Shown: in pieces, positions 8,652 to 18,423 of the stretch
Numbering within the stretch: the first letter of the stretch is position 1
Layout of the letters: every line of letters starts with the position of its first letter
Source of the DNA: Phytoactinopolyspora alkaliphila
GTDB taxonomy: Bacteria > Actinomycetota > Actinomycetes > Jiangellales > Jiangellaceae
Direction: 5' to 3'
DNA: 64,000 nucleotides
Assembly: GCF_010550695.1 (NCBI RefSeq)
Contig: NZ_JAAGOB010000013.1
Span: 1 to 64,000, forward strand
Made by a program: the position numbers and the translations under genes
Notes under the pieces: generated by a model
What the model saw: the letters and a program-made list of their open reading frames with translations, nothing else
What the model was told of the DNA's origin: nothing
Databases searched by the model: none

Positions 8652-9535
8652 GCGTGCTCCAGGTGCTCGGTAGGGCCGTCGTGACGGGTGGATGCGCCGA
8701 TCAGGCGTAGGTAGGTGTCCTCGAGCGACGGGCGGGAGACCGTCAGTCCCGGGACCTCGCCGCCGAAGCGCGCGGAAAGGCCGGCGATGAATCGGGCCGG
8801 TTCGGCGGTCGCCATCTCCTGGCGGCTTCCACGGTCGACCCAGCCCACGACCGCCGTGTCCTGTTCTCGGCCGCCGAGGCGAGCAGGCGCGTCCACGGCG
8901 ACGATCCGTCCGCCGGCGATCACGCCCACCCGGTCGGCGAGGTGCTCGGCCTCGTCGAGATAGTGCGTGGTCAGCAGGATGGTGGTGCCGTCGTCGGCGA
9001 GGGAGGCGATCAGATCCCAGAACTCCCGTCGGGCTTCAGGGTCGAATCCTGTGGTCGGCTCGTCAAGAAACAGCAGCTCAGGCCGGCCGAGGATGCCGAG
9101 GGCCACGTCCAGGCGGCGGCGCTGGCCTCCGGAGAGATGCCGGACTCGGGTGGAGCGCTTGTCCTCGAGCCCTACGGCATGGATCACCTCGTCGGCGTCC
9201 CTCGCAGCCGGATAGTAGCCGGCGAAGTGCCGGATGACTTCGTCGACGGTGAGCTCGTCATGGCCCCCTGTGTTCTGCAGGACGATGCCGATCCGGGCCT
9301 GCCAGGTGCGATCGGCCGTGGCCGGGTCCGTCCCGAGGACGCTCACCTCACCCCCGTCTCGCCGGCGGAACCCTTCGAGGATCTCCACCGTGGTGGTCTT
9401 GCCCGCACCGTTGGGTCCGAGCAGGGCGAACACCTCGCCGTGGTCGATGTCGAGGTCGACGCCGTCGACGGCTGGTGTGCCGGCGTACGTCTTGCGCAGG
9501 CCACGCAGGCTGATGGCGGCATTGGTTGTGTTCAT
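8648..9535 (-). CDS. ABC transporter ATP-binding protein (DrrA/CcmA-like)
   Basis: 295 residues with all nucleotide-binding motifs: Walker A LGPNGAGKTTTVEIL, signature HLSGGQRRRLDVALG, Walker B PELLFLDEPTTGFDP, and the H-loop LLTTHYLDEAEHLADRV. The C-terminal 80 residues form the DrrA-like extension. I chose ATG 9535 (MNTTNAAISLRGLRKTY) over the upstream ATG 9628, because homologues begin there and the upstream 31 residues look non-coding. First gene of the exporter/two-component operon, reminiscent of daunorubicin- or linearmycin-type resistance sets. Confidence 0.93.
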   Translation of the reverse strand: MNTTNAAISLRGLRKTYAGTPAVDGVDLDIDHGEVFALLGPNGAGKTTTVEILEGFRRRDGGEVSVLGTDPATADRTWQARIGIVLQNTGGHDELTVDEVIRHFAGYYPAARDADEVIHAVGLEDKRSTRVRHLSGGQRRRLDVALGILGRPELLFLDEPTTGFDPEARREFWDLIASLADDGTTILLTTHYLDEAEHLADRVGVIAGGRIVAVDAPARLGGREQDTAVVGWVDRGSRQEMATAEPARFIAGLSARFGGEVPGLTVSRPSLEDTYLRLIGASTRHDGPTEHLEHA

Positions 9536-9633
9536 GGCTCTCAGCCTGCCGGCGGTCAGGTCGCCGCGGCGAGATCTAGGAGGCTGACATGGGGTCCACC
9601 GGTCGACGTACCCCGCGGCCGGTGCCATGCCCT

Positions 9634-9683
9634 AGGGGCCTTAGGCGAAGGCGGGTGGTCATGAGGGCCTGACTAAGGCCCCT
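9634..9683. promoter_or_regulatory. Inverted repeat in the divergent promoter region
   Basis: AGGGGCCTTAG (9634-9644) and CTAAGGCCCCT (9673-9683) are perfect 11-bp inverted repeats separated by 28 bases, about 100 bp upstream of the exporter operon on the minus strand and about 95 bp upstream of the small gene on the plus strand. The position fits an operator for the response regulator or another repressor. No regulator link is shown by the sequence itself. Confidence 0.45.
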
Positions 9684-9778
9684 CCTGAGGCCAAGATGCG
9701 GCACCTGCCCGATGTGGGGGTGCGGCACTTACGGCGAAGCTCGGGTTATCACCGGGAGAACCGACGGAAGGCCACATC

Positions 9779-9949
9779 ATGTTTTACACCGACGACGTGT
9801 TCCAGGCCATGCACGAGCAGCGTGCGCGGGAACTGCGAGACGAGAGCGTAGCGCGTGGCCTGCTTCGCAGGCAGCGGCCCACCCGGCGTCAGCGCCGACG
9901 TCGGCTCAGCCTGCCAGCGGCCGTGACCAGCCGCCCGCGGGCGATCTGA
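9779..9949 (+). CDS. Small basic protein of unknown function (56 aa)
   Basis: ATG 9779 is preceded by GGAAGG, a good ribosome site. The product starts [20 protein letters not shown] and ends in an arginine-rich tail ([13 protein letters not shown]). Its build, a short helical N-terminus with Met-His-Glu-Gln-Arg-Ala followed by basic residues, resembles small actinomycete proteins of unknown function that sit alone near promoters. It lies between the divergent exporter operon and the LuxR/AAA regulator and may be co-transcribed with the latter, 71 bases downstream. Confidence 0.55.
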   Translation: MFYTDDVFQAMHEQRARELRDESVARGLLRRQRPTRRQRRRRLSLPAAVTSRPRAI

Positions 9950-10020
9950 TCGCCCGTCGGGTGGTGGCTTCGGACCCTCAGGCAGACGCAACCCGCACGA
10001 TGTCAGTGCCGAGTGGCACG

Positions 10021-12927
10021 ATGGAGGATGTGAGCCTTCACGTGACCCGTTCGGCGCTGCTAGGACGGGACGACGAGCTCGCCGATCTGCGTGACATCTT
10101 CAAGGCTGTTCGCGGCGGCGAGCCGTCTGCCGTGCTGATCAGCGGCGAGGCCGGCATCGGCAAGACCCGCCTGGTCGAGGAGTTCAGCGCGGAGGCGACC
10201 AGCGGCGGGGCACGGGTGGCCTTGGGCCGCTCCGTCGAGCTCGACGGCGACGAGCTGGCTTTCATGCCCGTCATCGGCCTGCTCCGCGACCTGCTTGCGG
10301 AGTTCGGTCCACAGCGTTTGATCGAGCTGGCCGGCCCAGGAGCTCAAGCGCTGAGTGCCCTTCTGCCTGAGGTGGGTGGCATCTCCGCCGGCACCAGCGC
10401 CGGTGGCCGTGGATCCTTGTATGAGGTCGTCACCTCGGTACTGGAAGGTGCCGCAGCCGACGTCCCGCTGGTGGCCGTTGTCGAAGACCTGCACTGGGCG
10501 GACGGGCCGAGCCGGGATCTGCTCCGGTTCGTGGTGCGCAGCATCATGGCCGCTCCGGTGCTGCTGATCATGACCTACCGGGCCGACGAGGTCGGTCGCG
10601 GTCATCCGCTCCGGCAGCTTCTCGCCGAGTTCGACCGATCCCGGCGAGTGGTCCGTGTCGACCTCCCCCGGCTCGGCCGAGAGGACGTAGGGGCGCAGCT
10701 TCAGCAGATCTCCGGCCACGACGTCGACACCGAACAGATCCAGCGAGTTTTCGAGCGCAGCGAAGGCGTGCCGTTTTACGTCGAGGAGCTGGCCCGCGCC
10801 GACCATCGCGACGGCGCGCCGGGTCTTCCCGACTCGCTGCGAGACATTCTGCTTGCCCGGTTCGAGCCGCTGCCCGAATCCACCCAGCGGTTGCTACGGC
10901 TGATGGCCATTGCAGGTCAGCGGGTCAGTCATGCGTTGCTTGACGCGGTGGCCGACTACGATCATGCCGCCCTCGAAGCGGCACTTCGCGATGCCATCTC
11001 CGCGGGCTTGATCGTCGTCGACGGTGACGGGTACGGATTCCGGCACGCGCTGCTGTGGGAGGCCGTCCATCAGGACCTGCTGCCCGGTGAGAGTGCCCGC
11101 ACCCACGCCCGCTATGCCTCCGCCCTGCAGCGACGCCCGGAGCTGGTGCCCACGGGGCAGGCCGCGGCAGTCGCGCATCATCTCTACATGGCGCACGATG
11201 TGCCGGGTGCGTTCCGGTGGTCTCTGGCCGCCGCCGACGAGCTGATCAAGGCCTATGCGCACAGCAGCGCCCAGCAGAAGCTCGAGCGGGCGCTTGAGCT
11301 GTGGGATCAGGTCGACGATCCCGAGGAGGTGTCCGGCGGCACGCGGCTGGACCTCATGATGAGGACCGCCCAGGAGGCGTATGAATCGGGCGAGCATGAG
11401 CGTGCCCTCACGCTCATGAAGGCTGCGTCGCGGTATATCGACGAGGACGCCCGCCCGGTGGAGGCCGGCGCCTTCCTCGGACGGTACGGACGGCTGATCG
11501 GCAAGGCCGGGCTGCCAGACGCGATGGACATGTTGAACCGGGCGCGTGACCTGCTGCCCGTGGAGCCACCGTCCATCGCCCGGGCTCGGGTGCTCGAATC
11601 CCTGGCCATGATGACGATGCTGGAGTGGCGTCACGAGGAATCGCTTCGACTGGCCGACGAGGCCGAGGCGGTCGCCCGGGCAGTGGACGCGGACCAGCTT
11701 GTGGCCTCCGCCCGAATCACGCGCGCTACGGTTTGGGGCTCGCAGGGAAAGGTCAGCCAGGCGCTGGCCGAGTTCGACGCCGTCCGGTTGGCCGGCGAGG
11801 CCGAGTCCACGTTCGCCTTGCGGTATTACGTGAACCTTTCCGATGCGCTCAACCTGTTCGGCAGGTACGCCGAGTCCGTGAAGGTGGCCACGGCCGGCAG
11901 GGATCGGGCCGAGGTGATCGGACGCCGGCGGTCGGTGGGATCAATGCTGGCGGGCAACGCCGCGGACGCCATGCTCTCCCTCGGTGAGTGGGAGCGCGCC
12001 GAGCGGTTGATCACACGTTCACTGGACCTCCAGCCACCAGCCGAGCACGTACGTCACCTGCGCAAGCTATGGGCATTGCTCTCGGTGTGGCGGGGAGATC
12101 TCGACCCGGCCGAGGCCACCGTCGATCAGCTTCGGCGGGACATGTCCGCTGAGGTGATCTTCCCTCAGGAGTCCAGGCACTTGGTGATGGTCCGCGCGGA
12201 CCTGCTTTATGCCCGTGGCGCGCACGAGGAAGCGTGGGCGATTGTGTCCGCCGAACTGCGATCCAGGGCCAGTCTGTGGGCCCCCGGCCACTACCTGCCC
12301 GTGGTGTATGCCGGTGCACGCGCCTTGGGTGCGCGCAAGCTCGCCCAGAGCGTGCCGGACGATGAGTTCATCGCCGAGGCGGACTGGTTGCGCACTAGGG
12401 CGGCGGAGCTCTCGGCAGCATCACCGATCACCATGTGGAGAGCGATGGTCGAGGCCGAGCTACGCGGGCATGATGGCGAGGCCTGGGACCGCGCGCTCGC
12501 CGAGTTGTCCGTGGCTGAAGGTCCCGCGCGTCTGGTCCCTTATGCGTGGTATCGACGTGGGTGGGCCGCCCTGCAGGCCGGTGACCGCCCAGAGGCGGAG
12601 AAGGCCCTTCGGCAGGCGGATGCCGAAGCCGGTGCGCTGGGCGCGGCTCTGGTCCAGGGGTGGGTGCGGACGCTGGCCGGGCGGACGCGTATCACGCTGG
12701 CTTCCGGTCACCCGGGTGGACGTCGCGGGTACGGCCTCACGGTGCGGGAGCGGGATGTGCTCCGTCTTGTGGCCGACGGCCGGAGTAACCGCGAGATCGG
12801 CGAGGCGTTGTTCATCTCCGCCAAGACAGCAAGCGTGCACGTCTCGAACATTCTGGCCAAGCTGGAAGTGAGCGGGCGTGGTGAGGCGGCGGCAGTGGCC
12901 CATCGGGAGGCTCTGCTCGATCCGTAG
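10021..12927 (+). CDS. LAL-type regulator: AAA ATPase with C-terminal LuxR HTH
   Basis: A large ATP-binding regulator of the LuxR family, about 968 residues. N-terminal AAA_16-like NTPase: [15 protein letters not shown], Walker [18 protein letters not shown], Walker [16 protein letters not shown]. The long middle part is helical and TPR-like. The C-terminus is a LuxR helix-turn-helix ([20 protein letters not shown] ... [13 protein letters not shown]). The open frame extends to 9712 but the first 100 codons look non-coding; starts at 10000, 10021 (ATG) and 10030 (GTG) are all possible, and I took 10021. Such proteins activate carbon or secondary-metabolite genes; the target here is unknown. 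Confidence 0.9.
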   Translation: MEDVSLHVTRSALLGRDDELADLRDIFKAVRGGEPSAVLISGEAGIGKTRLVEEFSAEATSGGARVALGRSVELDGDELAFMPVIGLLRDLLAEFGPQRLIELAGPGAQALSALLPEVGGISAGTSAGGRGSLYEVVTSVLEGAAADVPLVAVVEDLHWADGPSRDLLRFVVRSIMAAPVLLIMTYRADEVGRGHPLRQLLAEFDRSRRVVRVDLPRLGREDVGAQLQQISGHDVDTEQIQRVFERSEGVPFYVEELARADHRDGAPGLPDSLRDILLARFEPLPESTQRLLRLMAIAGQRVSHALLDAVADYDHAALEAALRDAISAGLIVVDGDGYGFRHALLWEAVHQDLLPGESARTHARYASALQRRPELVPTGQAAAVAHHLYMAHDVPGAFRWSLAAADELIKAYAHSSAQQKLERALELWDQVDDPEEVSGGTRLDLMMRTAQEAYESGEHERALTLMKAASRYIDEDARPVEAGAFLGRYGRLIGKAGLPDAMDMLNRARDLLPVEPPSIARARVLESLAMMTMLEWRHEESLRLADEAEAVARAVDADQLVASARITRATVWGSQGKVSQALAEFDAVRLAGEAESTFALRYYVNLSDALNLFGRYAESVKVATAGRDRAEVIGRRRSVGSMLAGNAADAMLSLGEWERAERLITRSLDLQPPAEHVRHLRKLWALLSVWRGDLDPAEATVDQLRRDMSAEVIFPQESRHLVMVRADLLYARGAHEEAWAIVSAELRSRASLWAPGHYLPVVYAGARALGARKLAQSVPDDEFIAEADWLRTRAAELSAASPITMWRAMVEAELRGHDGEAWDRALAELSVAEGPARLVPYAWYRRGWAALQAGDRPEAEKALRQADAEAGALGAALVQGWVRTLAGRTRITLASGHPGGRRGYGLTVRERDVLRLVADGRSNREIGEALFISAKTASVHVSNILAKLEVSGRGEAAAVAHREALLDP

Positions 12928-12985
12928 CTCGCTCACTTTGTAGCCAGGCGGACGTGTGGCTACGCGCCAGTGCGATCGACGGATG

Positions 12986-13609
12986 TCAGGCACTGGTCGC
13001 TGCTCGCCCGGGCGCAGACTCAGCGGTGATGGTGGTGGTGTCGCCATGACCGGGATACACCGTCGTGTCTGGCGGAAGGGTCAGCAAGCGGTCCTGGATC
13101 GACCGGGCGAGCGCGCCGGAGTCGCTGAATGATCCGCCCGTGGAACCCGCCCCTCCGCGGATCAGCGTGTCGCCGGTAAAGACTGCGTTCGCGGATGGCA
13201 GGTAAAAGCACACCGACCCGGGAGTGTGCCCCGGCGTGTGAAGAACGTGCAGGTCCTCTCCGCCGACGGTCAGGGTCTTGCCATCGACGAGGTGGGCGTC
13301 CGGAGCGACGCCGGGATAGACCCGATCCCACAGCATGCGGTCGGCCGGATGCAGGAATATCTGTGCGCCGGTGGCGTCCCACAGAGACCCGACTGCGCCG
13401 AGATGGTCATCGTGGCCATGGGTCAGCAGGATCGCCAAGACCTGGCGGCCGCTCACCACGTCGAGGATGGCACTGCCGTCGTGCGGCGCGTCGATCACCA
13501 CGCACTCGTGCTCGTCGCCGACTATCCAGGCATTGTTGTCCACGAGAATTGTCTTACCGTCGAGACTAAAAGTTCCGGACGTGGTCGTGTGGCCGATGCG
13601 CACAGTCAT
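12986..13609 (-). CDS. Metallo-beta-lactamase-fold hydrolase (glyoxalase II-like)
   Basis: 207 residues. The metal-binding HxHxDH motif is visible in ILLTHGHDDHLGAVG, a further His in HTPGHTPGSVCFYL, the bridging Asp in VFTGDTLIRGG and the last His in YPGHGDTTTI. This set matches hydroxyacylglutathione-hydrolase-like MBL proteins of actinomycetes. ATG 13609 is preceded by AGGAGT at the right distance; the open frame runs further upstream without a plausible protein. Stands alone, convergent with the LAL regulator gene. Confidence 0.92.
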   Translation of the reverse strand: MTVRIGHTTTSGTFSLDGKTILVDNNAWIVGDEHECVVIDAPHDGSAILDVVSGRQVLAILLTHGHDDHLGAVGSLWDATGAQIFLHPADRMLWDRVYPGVAPDAHLVDGKTLTVGGEDLHVLHTPGHTPGSVCFYLPSANAVFTGDTLIRGGAGSTGGSFSDSGALARSIQDRLLTLPPDTTVYPGHGDTTTITAESAPGRAATSA

Positions 13610-13994
13610 GAGTGACTCCTGATGTGGTTGGCCGACGTCTGGACTCCACCGTATGTACAGGATAAGGGTCGGGTGTTCGGTTGAAGAAATACGCGAGCAA
13701 ACGTGACGACTCAGGGCAACACTCACAAGTGAGCCTCTTGTCGAGAGTCTCGTCCGGGAAGATGGCGGACTGTGCGGCGGCGTTTCGGCCGATGATCCGG
13801 CGGTGTGTACGGGCGTACGCGCGAAGCCCCACAGGTTCCGGCCCGGACTTTCCCACGCAGAGCAGGAGTACAACTAGTGCGGGACACTTGTGCCGGAACG
13901 ACGACATGGCGGCGTGCACCTGACGGCACAGGCATGGCGGTGCGAACAGCGCGGCGCGGACGTGCGAGCCGACGGATGAGGGAGAATCTGGCTG
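13610..13994. other. 385-bp intergenic region without a supported gene
   Basis: Divergent promoters for the MBL hydrolase (minus) and the 138-aa gene (plus) must lie here. Open frames on both strands exist (for example an 80-codon frame from 13681), but they start with low-GC codons and have no recognisable content. I see no hairpin of note. Confidence 0.5.
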
Positions 13995-14411
13995 ATGGGA
14001 CTGCTGGACAGGGTAAAAGAGATGTTCAACCGGGACGCCGGCGAGGAGCCGCCCGAACTGCCTCTGGACGTGGAGAAGCGCCGTGCTCAGCTGGACGAGC
14101 TGGAGAACGCCTTGCGTTCCCTCACCCGGGCGATGGCCGGCGAAGGCGAGCGGATGAACAACCCGGGCTGGCGTGGCCGGGTCGACGACCTCCGGTTCGC
14201 GGCGAACGAGGCAGGCCGGCTCTCTCACGAGGGTTTCGACCGCGCTGCGTTGCATGACCTCGCTGCCGAGGTGCGGCCGCTGTATGGTGACGGTCCGGTT
14301 CCTGCGGAGTACGCCGCGTTCGCCGTGGAACACGAACGTGTCATGGGTGCCGTGCGGGAGCTGCGGCAGCCATTGCCCACCGAGGGCGAGGGCGACTCCG
14401 CACAGGGCTGA
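13995..14411 (+). CDS. Conserved hypothetical protein (138 aa)
   Basis: A soluble, charged, helical protein beginning MGLLDRVKEMFNRDAGEEPP. It contains a heptad-like stretch KRRAQLDELENALRSLTRAM, a central NNPGWRGRVDDLRFAANEAG and a C-terminal helix YAAFAVEHERVMGAVREL. No signal peptide or membrane segment is present. GGGAG about 11 bases upstream supports the ATG. I do not recognise a named family. It precedes the cupredoxin lipoprotein by 57 bases and could be co-transcribed with it. Confidence 0.75.
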   Translation: MGLLDRVKEMFNRDAGEEPPELPLDVEKRRAQLDELENALRSLTRAMAGEGERMNNPGWRGRVDDLRFAANEAGRLSHEGFDRAALHDLAAEVRPLYGDGPVPAEYAAFAVEHERVMGAVRELRQPLPTEGEGDSAQG

Positions 14412-14468
14412 CCGTACGGTTCTGCGATAGGACGACGCGACGAGGGAACGGCTGGGTAGGGTGGTGCG

Positions 14469-14942
14469 ATGCGACGCCACACTCTGATCGCCCTGGCAGC
14501 CGTCGGTGCCATCGGCCTGGCCGGGTGCGGTGGGGACGACGCCGATCCCGCCGCCGACATGCCGGCCGAGACCGAGCCGGCCGAGGACGCACTCACTGAG
14601 GATGACACAGCCGAAGACGATCCTGCTGAGGGCGAGCCGGCGGAGGAAGATCCCGCTGAAGACGGGGACGTCGTCGAGACGATCAACGTCGAGGCCGGCG
14701 ACCTCTACTTCGAGGGCATCCCGGATACTCTGCCGGCCGGCACCATCGAGATCGTGCTCGACAACGTGGGCGACATGCCGCACGACGTCACCATCGAGGA
14801 GCTGGATGACCTCCTCGTGGTGGCCGCGGGCGGCGGTGAGTCAGCCACCGGCACTGTGACCCTTGAGCCCGGCGAGTACACGTTCTACTGCGCGGTACCC
14901 GGACACCGGCCCCAGATGGAAGTGACCGTCACGGTCGAGTGA
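14469..14942 (+). CDS. Cupredoxin-like lipoprotein
   Basis: 157 residues. Lipoprotein signal with lipobox LAGC, the cysteine at residue 20, so the protein is anchored on the outer face of the membrane. Residues 23-67 are a very acidic linker of Asp/Glu/Ala/Pro repeats. The rest is a plastocyanin-like domain with candidate type 1 copper ligands His105 (MPHDVTIE), Cys141, His146 and Met150 (YCAVPGHRPQM). It may carry electrons or bind copper at the cell surface. A large palindrome follows the stop. Confidence 0.88.
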   Translation: MRRHTLIALAAVGAIGLAGCGGDDADPAADMPAETEPAEDALTEDDTAEDDPAEGEPAEEDPAEDGDVVETINVEAGDLYFEGIPDTLPAGTIEIVLDNVGDMPHDVTIEELDDLLVVAAGGGESATGTVTLEPGEYTFYCAVPGHRPQMEVTVTVE

Positions 14943-14957
14943 GCGCGAGGACGCCGG

Positions 14958-15063
14958 TCCTGACGCACTTCTGTCGTCCTGACGCCGTTCTGTCGCGCCA
15001 AAGGCTTCATGCCACGGGTTTGGCGCGACAAAAGAGGGTCAGGACGACAGGAGAGCGTCAGGA
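14958..15063. terminator. Large imperfect palindrome between convergent genes
   Basis: Arms of 45 nt (14958-15002 and 15019-15063) pair at about 39 positions around a 16-nt loop. Each arm contains a tandem duplication of an 18-bp unit (CCTGACGCACTTCTGTCG and CCTGACGCCGTTCTGTCG on the left). The right arm includes the stop codon of the glycosidase gene (15058-15060). The position between convergent genes suggests a two-way terminator, though no long T-run is present. Confidence 0.6.
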
Positions 15064-16227
15064 TTGCACGGCGCTGAGCAGGCGCCTGGCCTGCTGCTGG
15101 TGATCGCGCGAGCCCACCGTCTTGGCCACGATCTCCGGGTCCACGAGCGGGTCGTCGAAGAGCCCCGCGTTCTTCTTCAGCCGCAGGATCCGCTCGACGG
15201 ACTGGTCGAGCCGTTCCACGCTCAGCTCACCGTCTTCGACGGCCTTCCGGATCGTCTCGACAGCGGCGGTGAATGAACCGACGGTGGGGGTGAGCAGTTG
15301 GTCGGCTCCGGCCTGCAGGGCCCGCAGCGGCGCCTCGTGGTCGGGGTGCGCCATCCGGGCGGCGGACATCTCCAGCCCGTCGGTGACCACCACGCCGTCG
15401 AAGCCGAGTTCGGTGCGGAGGAGGTCGGTGAGGATCCGGCGGGACGTGGTGGCGATGGCTTCGGAGCGATCGAGCTCGGGGAAGATCAGATGCCCGGTCA
15501 TGATGGAGTCGACGCCGGCGGCGATCGCCGCCTGGAACGGCGGCAGGTCCAGTTCCTCCCACTCCTCGCGGGTGTGGGTGATGACTGCCCGGCCGGTGTG
15601 AGTGTCGACGGAGGTGTCTCCGTGCCCGGGAAAGTGCTTGACCGTGGCTCGCACACCACCGGCCTGGAAACCCTCCACCTGAGCCTGGACGAACTCCGAC
15701 GCCACTTGCGGGTCGGCGCTGAACGAGCGGTCGCCGATGACGGGGTTCGCCGGGTTCACGTTGACGTCCGCGACCGGCGCGTAGTTCTGCGCGATACCCA
15801 TGCAGCGCAACTCGCGGCCCATCAACGTCGCGGCGTCCGTTGCCGCCGCGGCACCCGCCGAGGCGAGCACTCGCGCCGCCGGTATCCATGTGGCCGGCGG
15901 TGACATCCGGGCCACCCGCCCGCCTTCGTGGTCTGTGGTGATCAGGACCGGGATAGGGTCGGAAGAGCGCTTCAGCGCGGCCTGCTGGATGGCGTTGGAG
16001 AGCTCTGCCACCTGCACCGGGTTCTCGATGTTCCCGGTGTCGCGGAAATAGATGACTCCGCCGGGCTGATATCGCTCGACCAGCTCGGCGGTGCTGTCGA
16101 CACCGTAGGCGGCCTGGGTGCGCGCCACCGACTCGGGGTCGGTGGTGTCAGCGGTGGCCCCGTACACCCGCAGGACGAACAGCTGGGTGATCTTCTCGTC
16201 CAATGTCATGTTCGCGACTCGCATCAT
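15058..16227 (-). CDS. Glycoside hydrolase family 3, beta-N-acetylhexosaminidase-like
   Basis: A 389-residue GH3 catalytic domain without the C-terminal domain of beta-glucosidases, as in NagZ. Visible are LITTDHEGGRVARM, the catalytic loop KHFPGHGDTSVDTH that carries the His/Asp general acid pair of NagZ-type enzymes, and the nucleophile Asp in GVVVTDGLEMSA. No signal peptide, so it should act in the cytoplasm on imported sugars. It is the last gene after an oligopeptide-type ABC importer (19-base gap), which points to uptake and hydrolysis of beta-linked amino-sugar oligosaccharides such as chitobiose or muropeptide sugars. The substrate is inferred. Confidence 0.88.
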   Translation of the reverse strand: MMRVANMTLDEKITQLFVLRVYGATADTTDPESVARTQAAYGVDSTAELVERYQPGGVIYFRDTGNIENPVQVAELSNAIQQAALKRSSDPIPVLITTDHEGGRVARMSPPATWIPAARVLASAGAAAATDAATLMGRELRCMGIAQNYAPVADVNVNPANPVIGDRSFSADPQVASEFVQAQVEGFQAGGVRATVKHFPGHGDTSVDTHTGRAVITHTREEWEELDLPPFQAAIAAGVDSIMTGHLIFPELDRSEAIATTSRRILTDLLRTELGFDGVVVTDGLEMSAARMAHPDHEAPLRALQAGADQLLTPTVGSFTAAVETIRKAVEDGELSVERLDQSVERILRLKKNAGLFDDPLVDPEIVAKTVGSRDHQQQARRLLSAVQS

Positions 16228-16246
16228 TCACCAAGGCTTCCATGTG

Positions 16247-17281
16247 TCATGACCGCTGGATTGGGGCGGCCGCGACCTGCCGCTGTACGGGGTGGAAACA
16301 CGCGTGCACCCGACCGCCCGGATCTTGTAGTGACTCATGTGCGTGACCCAGCCTAGGCCATTCTGTGACACAACGGTCATCGGCGAACGGACATCTGCTT
16401 GAGAACAGGCAATGTGCGCCGTCCTCGGCGTGGGACGCCGCGTCTGCGGCCTGCACCGGCTTGACCTGTTCCGCGCCAGGCTGCTCCACACCGTAGAGCA
16501 CCGGGATGGCCGACAGAAGAGCCTGCGTATACGGGTGCACCGGGTCCGCGATGATCGTCTCGGTCGGTCCACGCTCGATCACCTGGCCCCGATAGATGAC
16601 GTACATGTCGCCGTCGTCGCCGATGTAGCGGGCGGTGGCCACGTCGTGGGTGATGTAGAGGAGGCTCACACCGAGTCGTTCTCGCAGGTCGCGCAGCAAA
16701 CTGAGAATGCCCAGGCGCAATGATACGTCGATCATGGAGACCGCCTCGTCGGCGATGAGTACCTCGGGGTCGACGGTCAGTGCGCGGGCGATCACCACGC
16801 GCTGGCGCATTCCGCCGGAGAGCTGGTGCGGGTAGCGCGGCAGCACGTAGCCGGGGTCCAGGCCGACCAGGTTGAGCAGTTCCTCGGCACGGTCATAGGT
16901 CCACTGCCGGCTCCGGCCGGTCTGCCGGGCACGCAGTTTCAGCGGGTCGTGCAGCGACTGGTGGATGGTACGGGTGGGATTCAGTGCGGAGTACGGGTCC
17001 TGGTGAATGAGCTGGACCTTGCGGAAGTGCGGCTGCTGCGCGCGGTGGCGCAGCGACGACATGTCGACACCGCCGATGGTGATCTCACCGTCGTCGTAGG
17101 TCTCCAGCCCGGCGATGATCCTGCCCAGCGTCGTCTTGCCGCACCCGGATTCGCCGATGAAGGAGATCGCACCACCCTTGGGGATGGTGAAGTCGACGCC
17201 GCGCAACGCCGGAACCTCGCGCTTGTCCAGGACGTTGCCTCGCTGTTTGAACGTCTTGACGATGTTCGTCCCGGTGATCAC
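16247..17281 (-). CDS. Oligopeptide-type ABC importer ATPase (OppF/DppF-like)
   Basis: 344 residues. Walker A FIGESGCGKTTLGRI, signature LSGGMRQRVVIARALT, Walker B PEVLIADEAVSMIDV, and a C-terminal oligopeptide-transporter zone with the Cys cluster HCLFSSRCPFADDRC typical of Opp/Dpp ATPases, which can hold an iron-sulfur cluster. The Walker B has DEAVSMID where most have DEPTSALD, a common variant in this subfamily. Start GTG 17281 overlaps the TGA of the partner ATPase (GTGA); the open frame upstream of it lies inside that gene. Confidence 0.93.
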   Translation of the reverse strand: MITGTNIVKTFKQRGNVLDKREVPALRGVDFTIPKGGAISFIGESGCGKTTLGRIIAGLETYDDGEITIGGVDMSSLRHRAQQPHFRKVQLIHQDPYSALNPTRTIHQSLHDPLKLRARQTGRSRQWTYDRAEELLNLVGLDPGYVLPRYPHQLSGGMRQRVVIARALTVDPEVLIADEAVSMIDVSLRLGILSLLRDLRERLGVSLLYITHDVATARYIGDDGDMYVIYRGQVIERGPTETIIADPVHPYTQALLSAIPVLYGVEQPGAEQVKPVQAADAASHAEDGAHCLFSSRCPFADDRCVTEWPRLGHAHESLQDPGGRVHACFHPVQRQVAAAPIQRS

Positions 17282-18420
17282 GCGGAGTCTCCCTCGTTGG
17301 TCTCGCGGGCGACGACGCCGTCCCCGTCCGCGGCCGGCTCGCGCCTCCCCGAGCCGATGCCCGACCACGCCCTCGAAGGCGTCATTTCCCGCTCGCTCTC
17401 CGAGGTCGTCGTCGTGAAAGTTGCGGCAGGCGCGACCGCGTGGCAGGCGACCATGCGATCGCCGGTGCTCTGGAACAGCGGGTCCACCGTGTCGCATACG
17501 TCCATCCGCAGGGCGCACCGGCTCCGGAAGACGCAGCCCTGGTCCGGGATGGTGGTGAGCGTGGGCGGCCGGCCGGGCAGCGCCTGTGCCTCGTCGATGT
17601 CGCCGGTGAGCCGGGGGATCGCCTGGATCAGCCCGCGCGTGTACGGGTGGTGGGGATCGCCGAGCACCGCGCGCACCGGGCCCTGCTCGACCAGCCGCCC
17701 GCCGTACATCACGGCGATCTCGTCCGCCACCTCAGCGACCACACCGATGTCGTGCGTGATGACGAGCGTGGTGAGGCCCCGTTCGGCGTGGATCTCGCGA
17801 ATGATCTCCAGGATGTTCGCCTGGGTGATCATGTCGAGGGCGGTGGTGGGCTCGTCGAGGACGACGACGTGGGCGTTGAGCACGAGCGCGAGCATGATGC
17901 CGACTCGCTGGCGCATCCCGCCGGAGAGCTCGTGCTGGTAGGAGTCGAGGACTCGGGCGCCGTCCAGACCCATCCGGGCCAGCAGGTCGCGGGCTTCGGC
18001 CACGAGCGCGCGCAGATCCTTGACGTCGTGGGAACGGCCCAGGTCGAGGAGCTGTTTGCCGACAGTCTTCAGCGGGTTGAGTGAGTTCTGCGCCGCCTGG
18101 AAGACGTAGCCGATCTGTCCGCCGCGGGCCTGGCGGAGCTTGTCGCCGCGCAGCTGGACGACGTCGCCCAGGCCGCCGATGTCCACACTGCCCGCGCTGA
18201 TCCGGCCTGGCGGCTGCACGGCGTTGAGCAGGGACAGCGCCAGCGTGGACTTACCGGAGCCGGACTCACCGACCAGGCCGGTGACGGTGCCGGGCGCGAG
18301 ATCCATCGAGACATCACGGACGGCGGGCAGCTCGCCGGCAGCGGTCCGGTACACGACGGTCAGGTCGCGGATGCGTACGCTGGGAGGGCCGTCCGGAGAC
18401 ATGGGCGTGGTGAGGGTCAT
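17278..18420 (-). CDS. Oligopeptide-type ABC importer ATPase (OppD/DppD-like)
   Basis: 380 residues with Walker A LVGESGSGKSTLALSLL, signature HELSGGMRQRVGIMLA, Walker B AHVVVLDEPTTALDM and H-loop VITHDIGVVAEVADE. The Cys-containing Opp/Dpp C-terminal zone is present (GCVFRSRCALRMDVCDTV), followed by an unusual 40-residue hydrophilic tail. Paired with the OppF-like ATPase by a 4-base overlap, and begins 3 bases after the permease stop. Confidence 0.93.
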   Translation of the reverse strand: MTLTTPMSPDGPPSVRIRDLTVVYRTAAGELPAVRDVSMDLAPGTVTGLVGESGSGKSTLALSLLNAVQPPGRISAGSVDIGGLGDVVQLRGDKLRQARGGQIGYVFQAAQNSLNPLKTVGKQLLDLGRSHDVKDLRALVAEARDLLARMGLDGARVLDSYQHELSGGMRQRVGIMLALVLNAHVVVLDEPTTALDMITQANILEIIREIHAERGLTTLVITHDIGVVAEVADEIAVMYGGRLVEQGPVRAVLGDPHHPYTRGLIQAIPRLTGDIDEAQALPGRPPTLTTIPDQGCVFRSRCALRMDVCDTVDPLFQSTGDRMVACHAVAPAATFTTTTSESEREMTPSRAWSGIGSGRREPAADGDGVVARETNEGDSA

Positions 18421-18423
18421 CGG

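Noticed and set aside
13681-13923. 80-codon frame beginning MKKYASKRDD
   Set aside because: No ribosome site, low third-position GC at the start, no known motifs.
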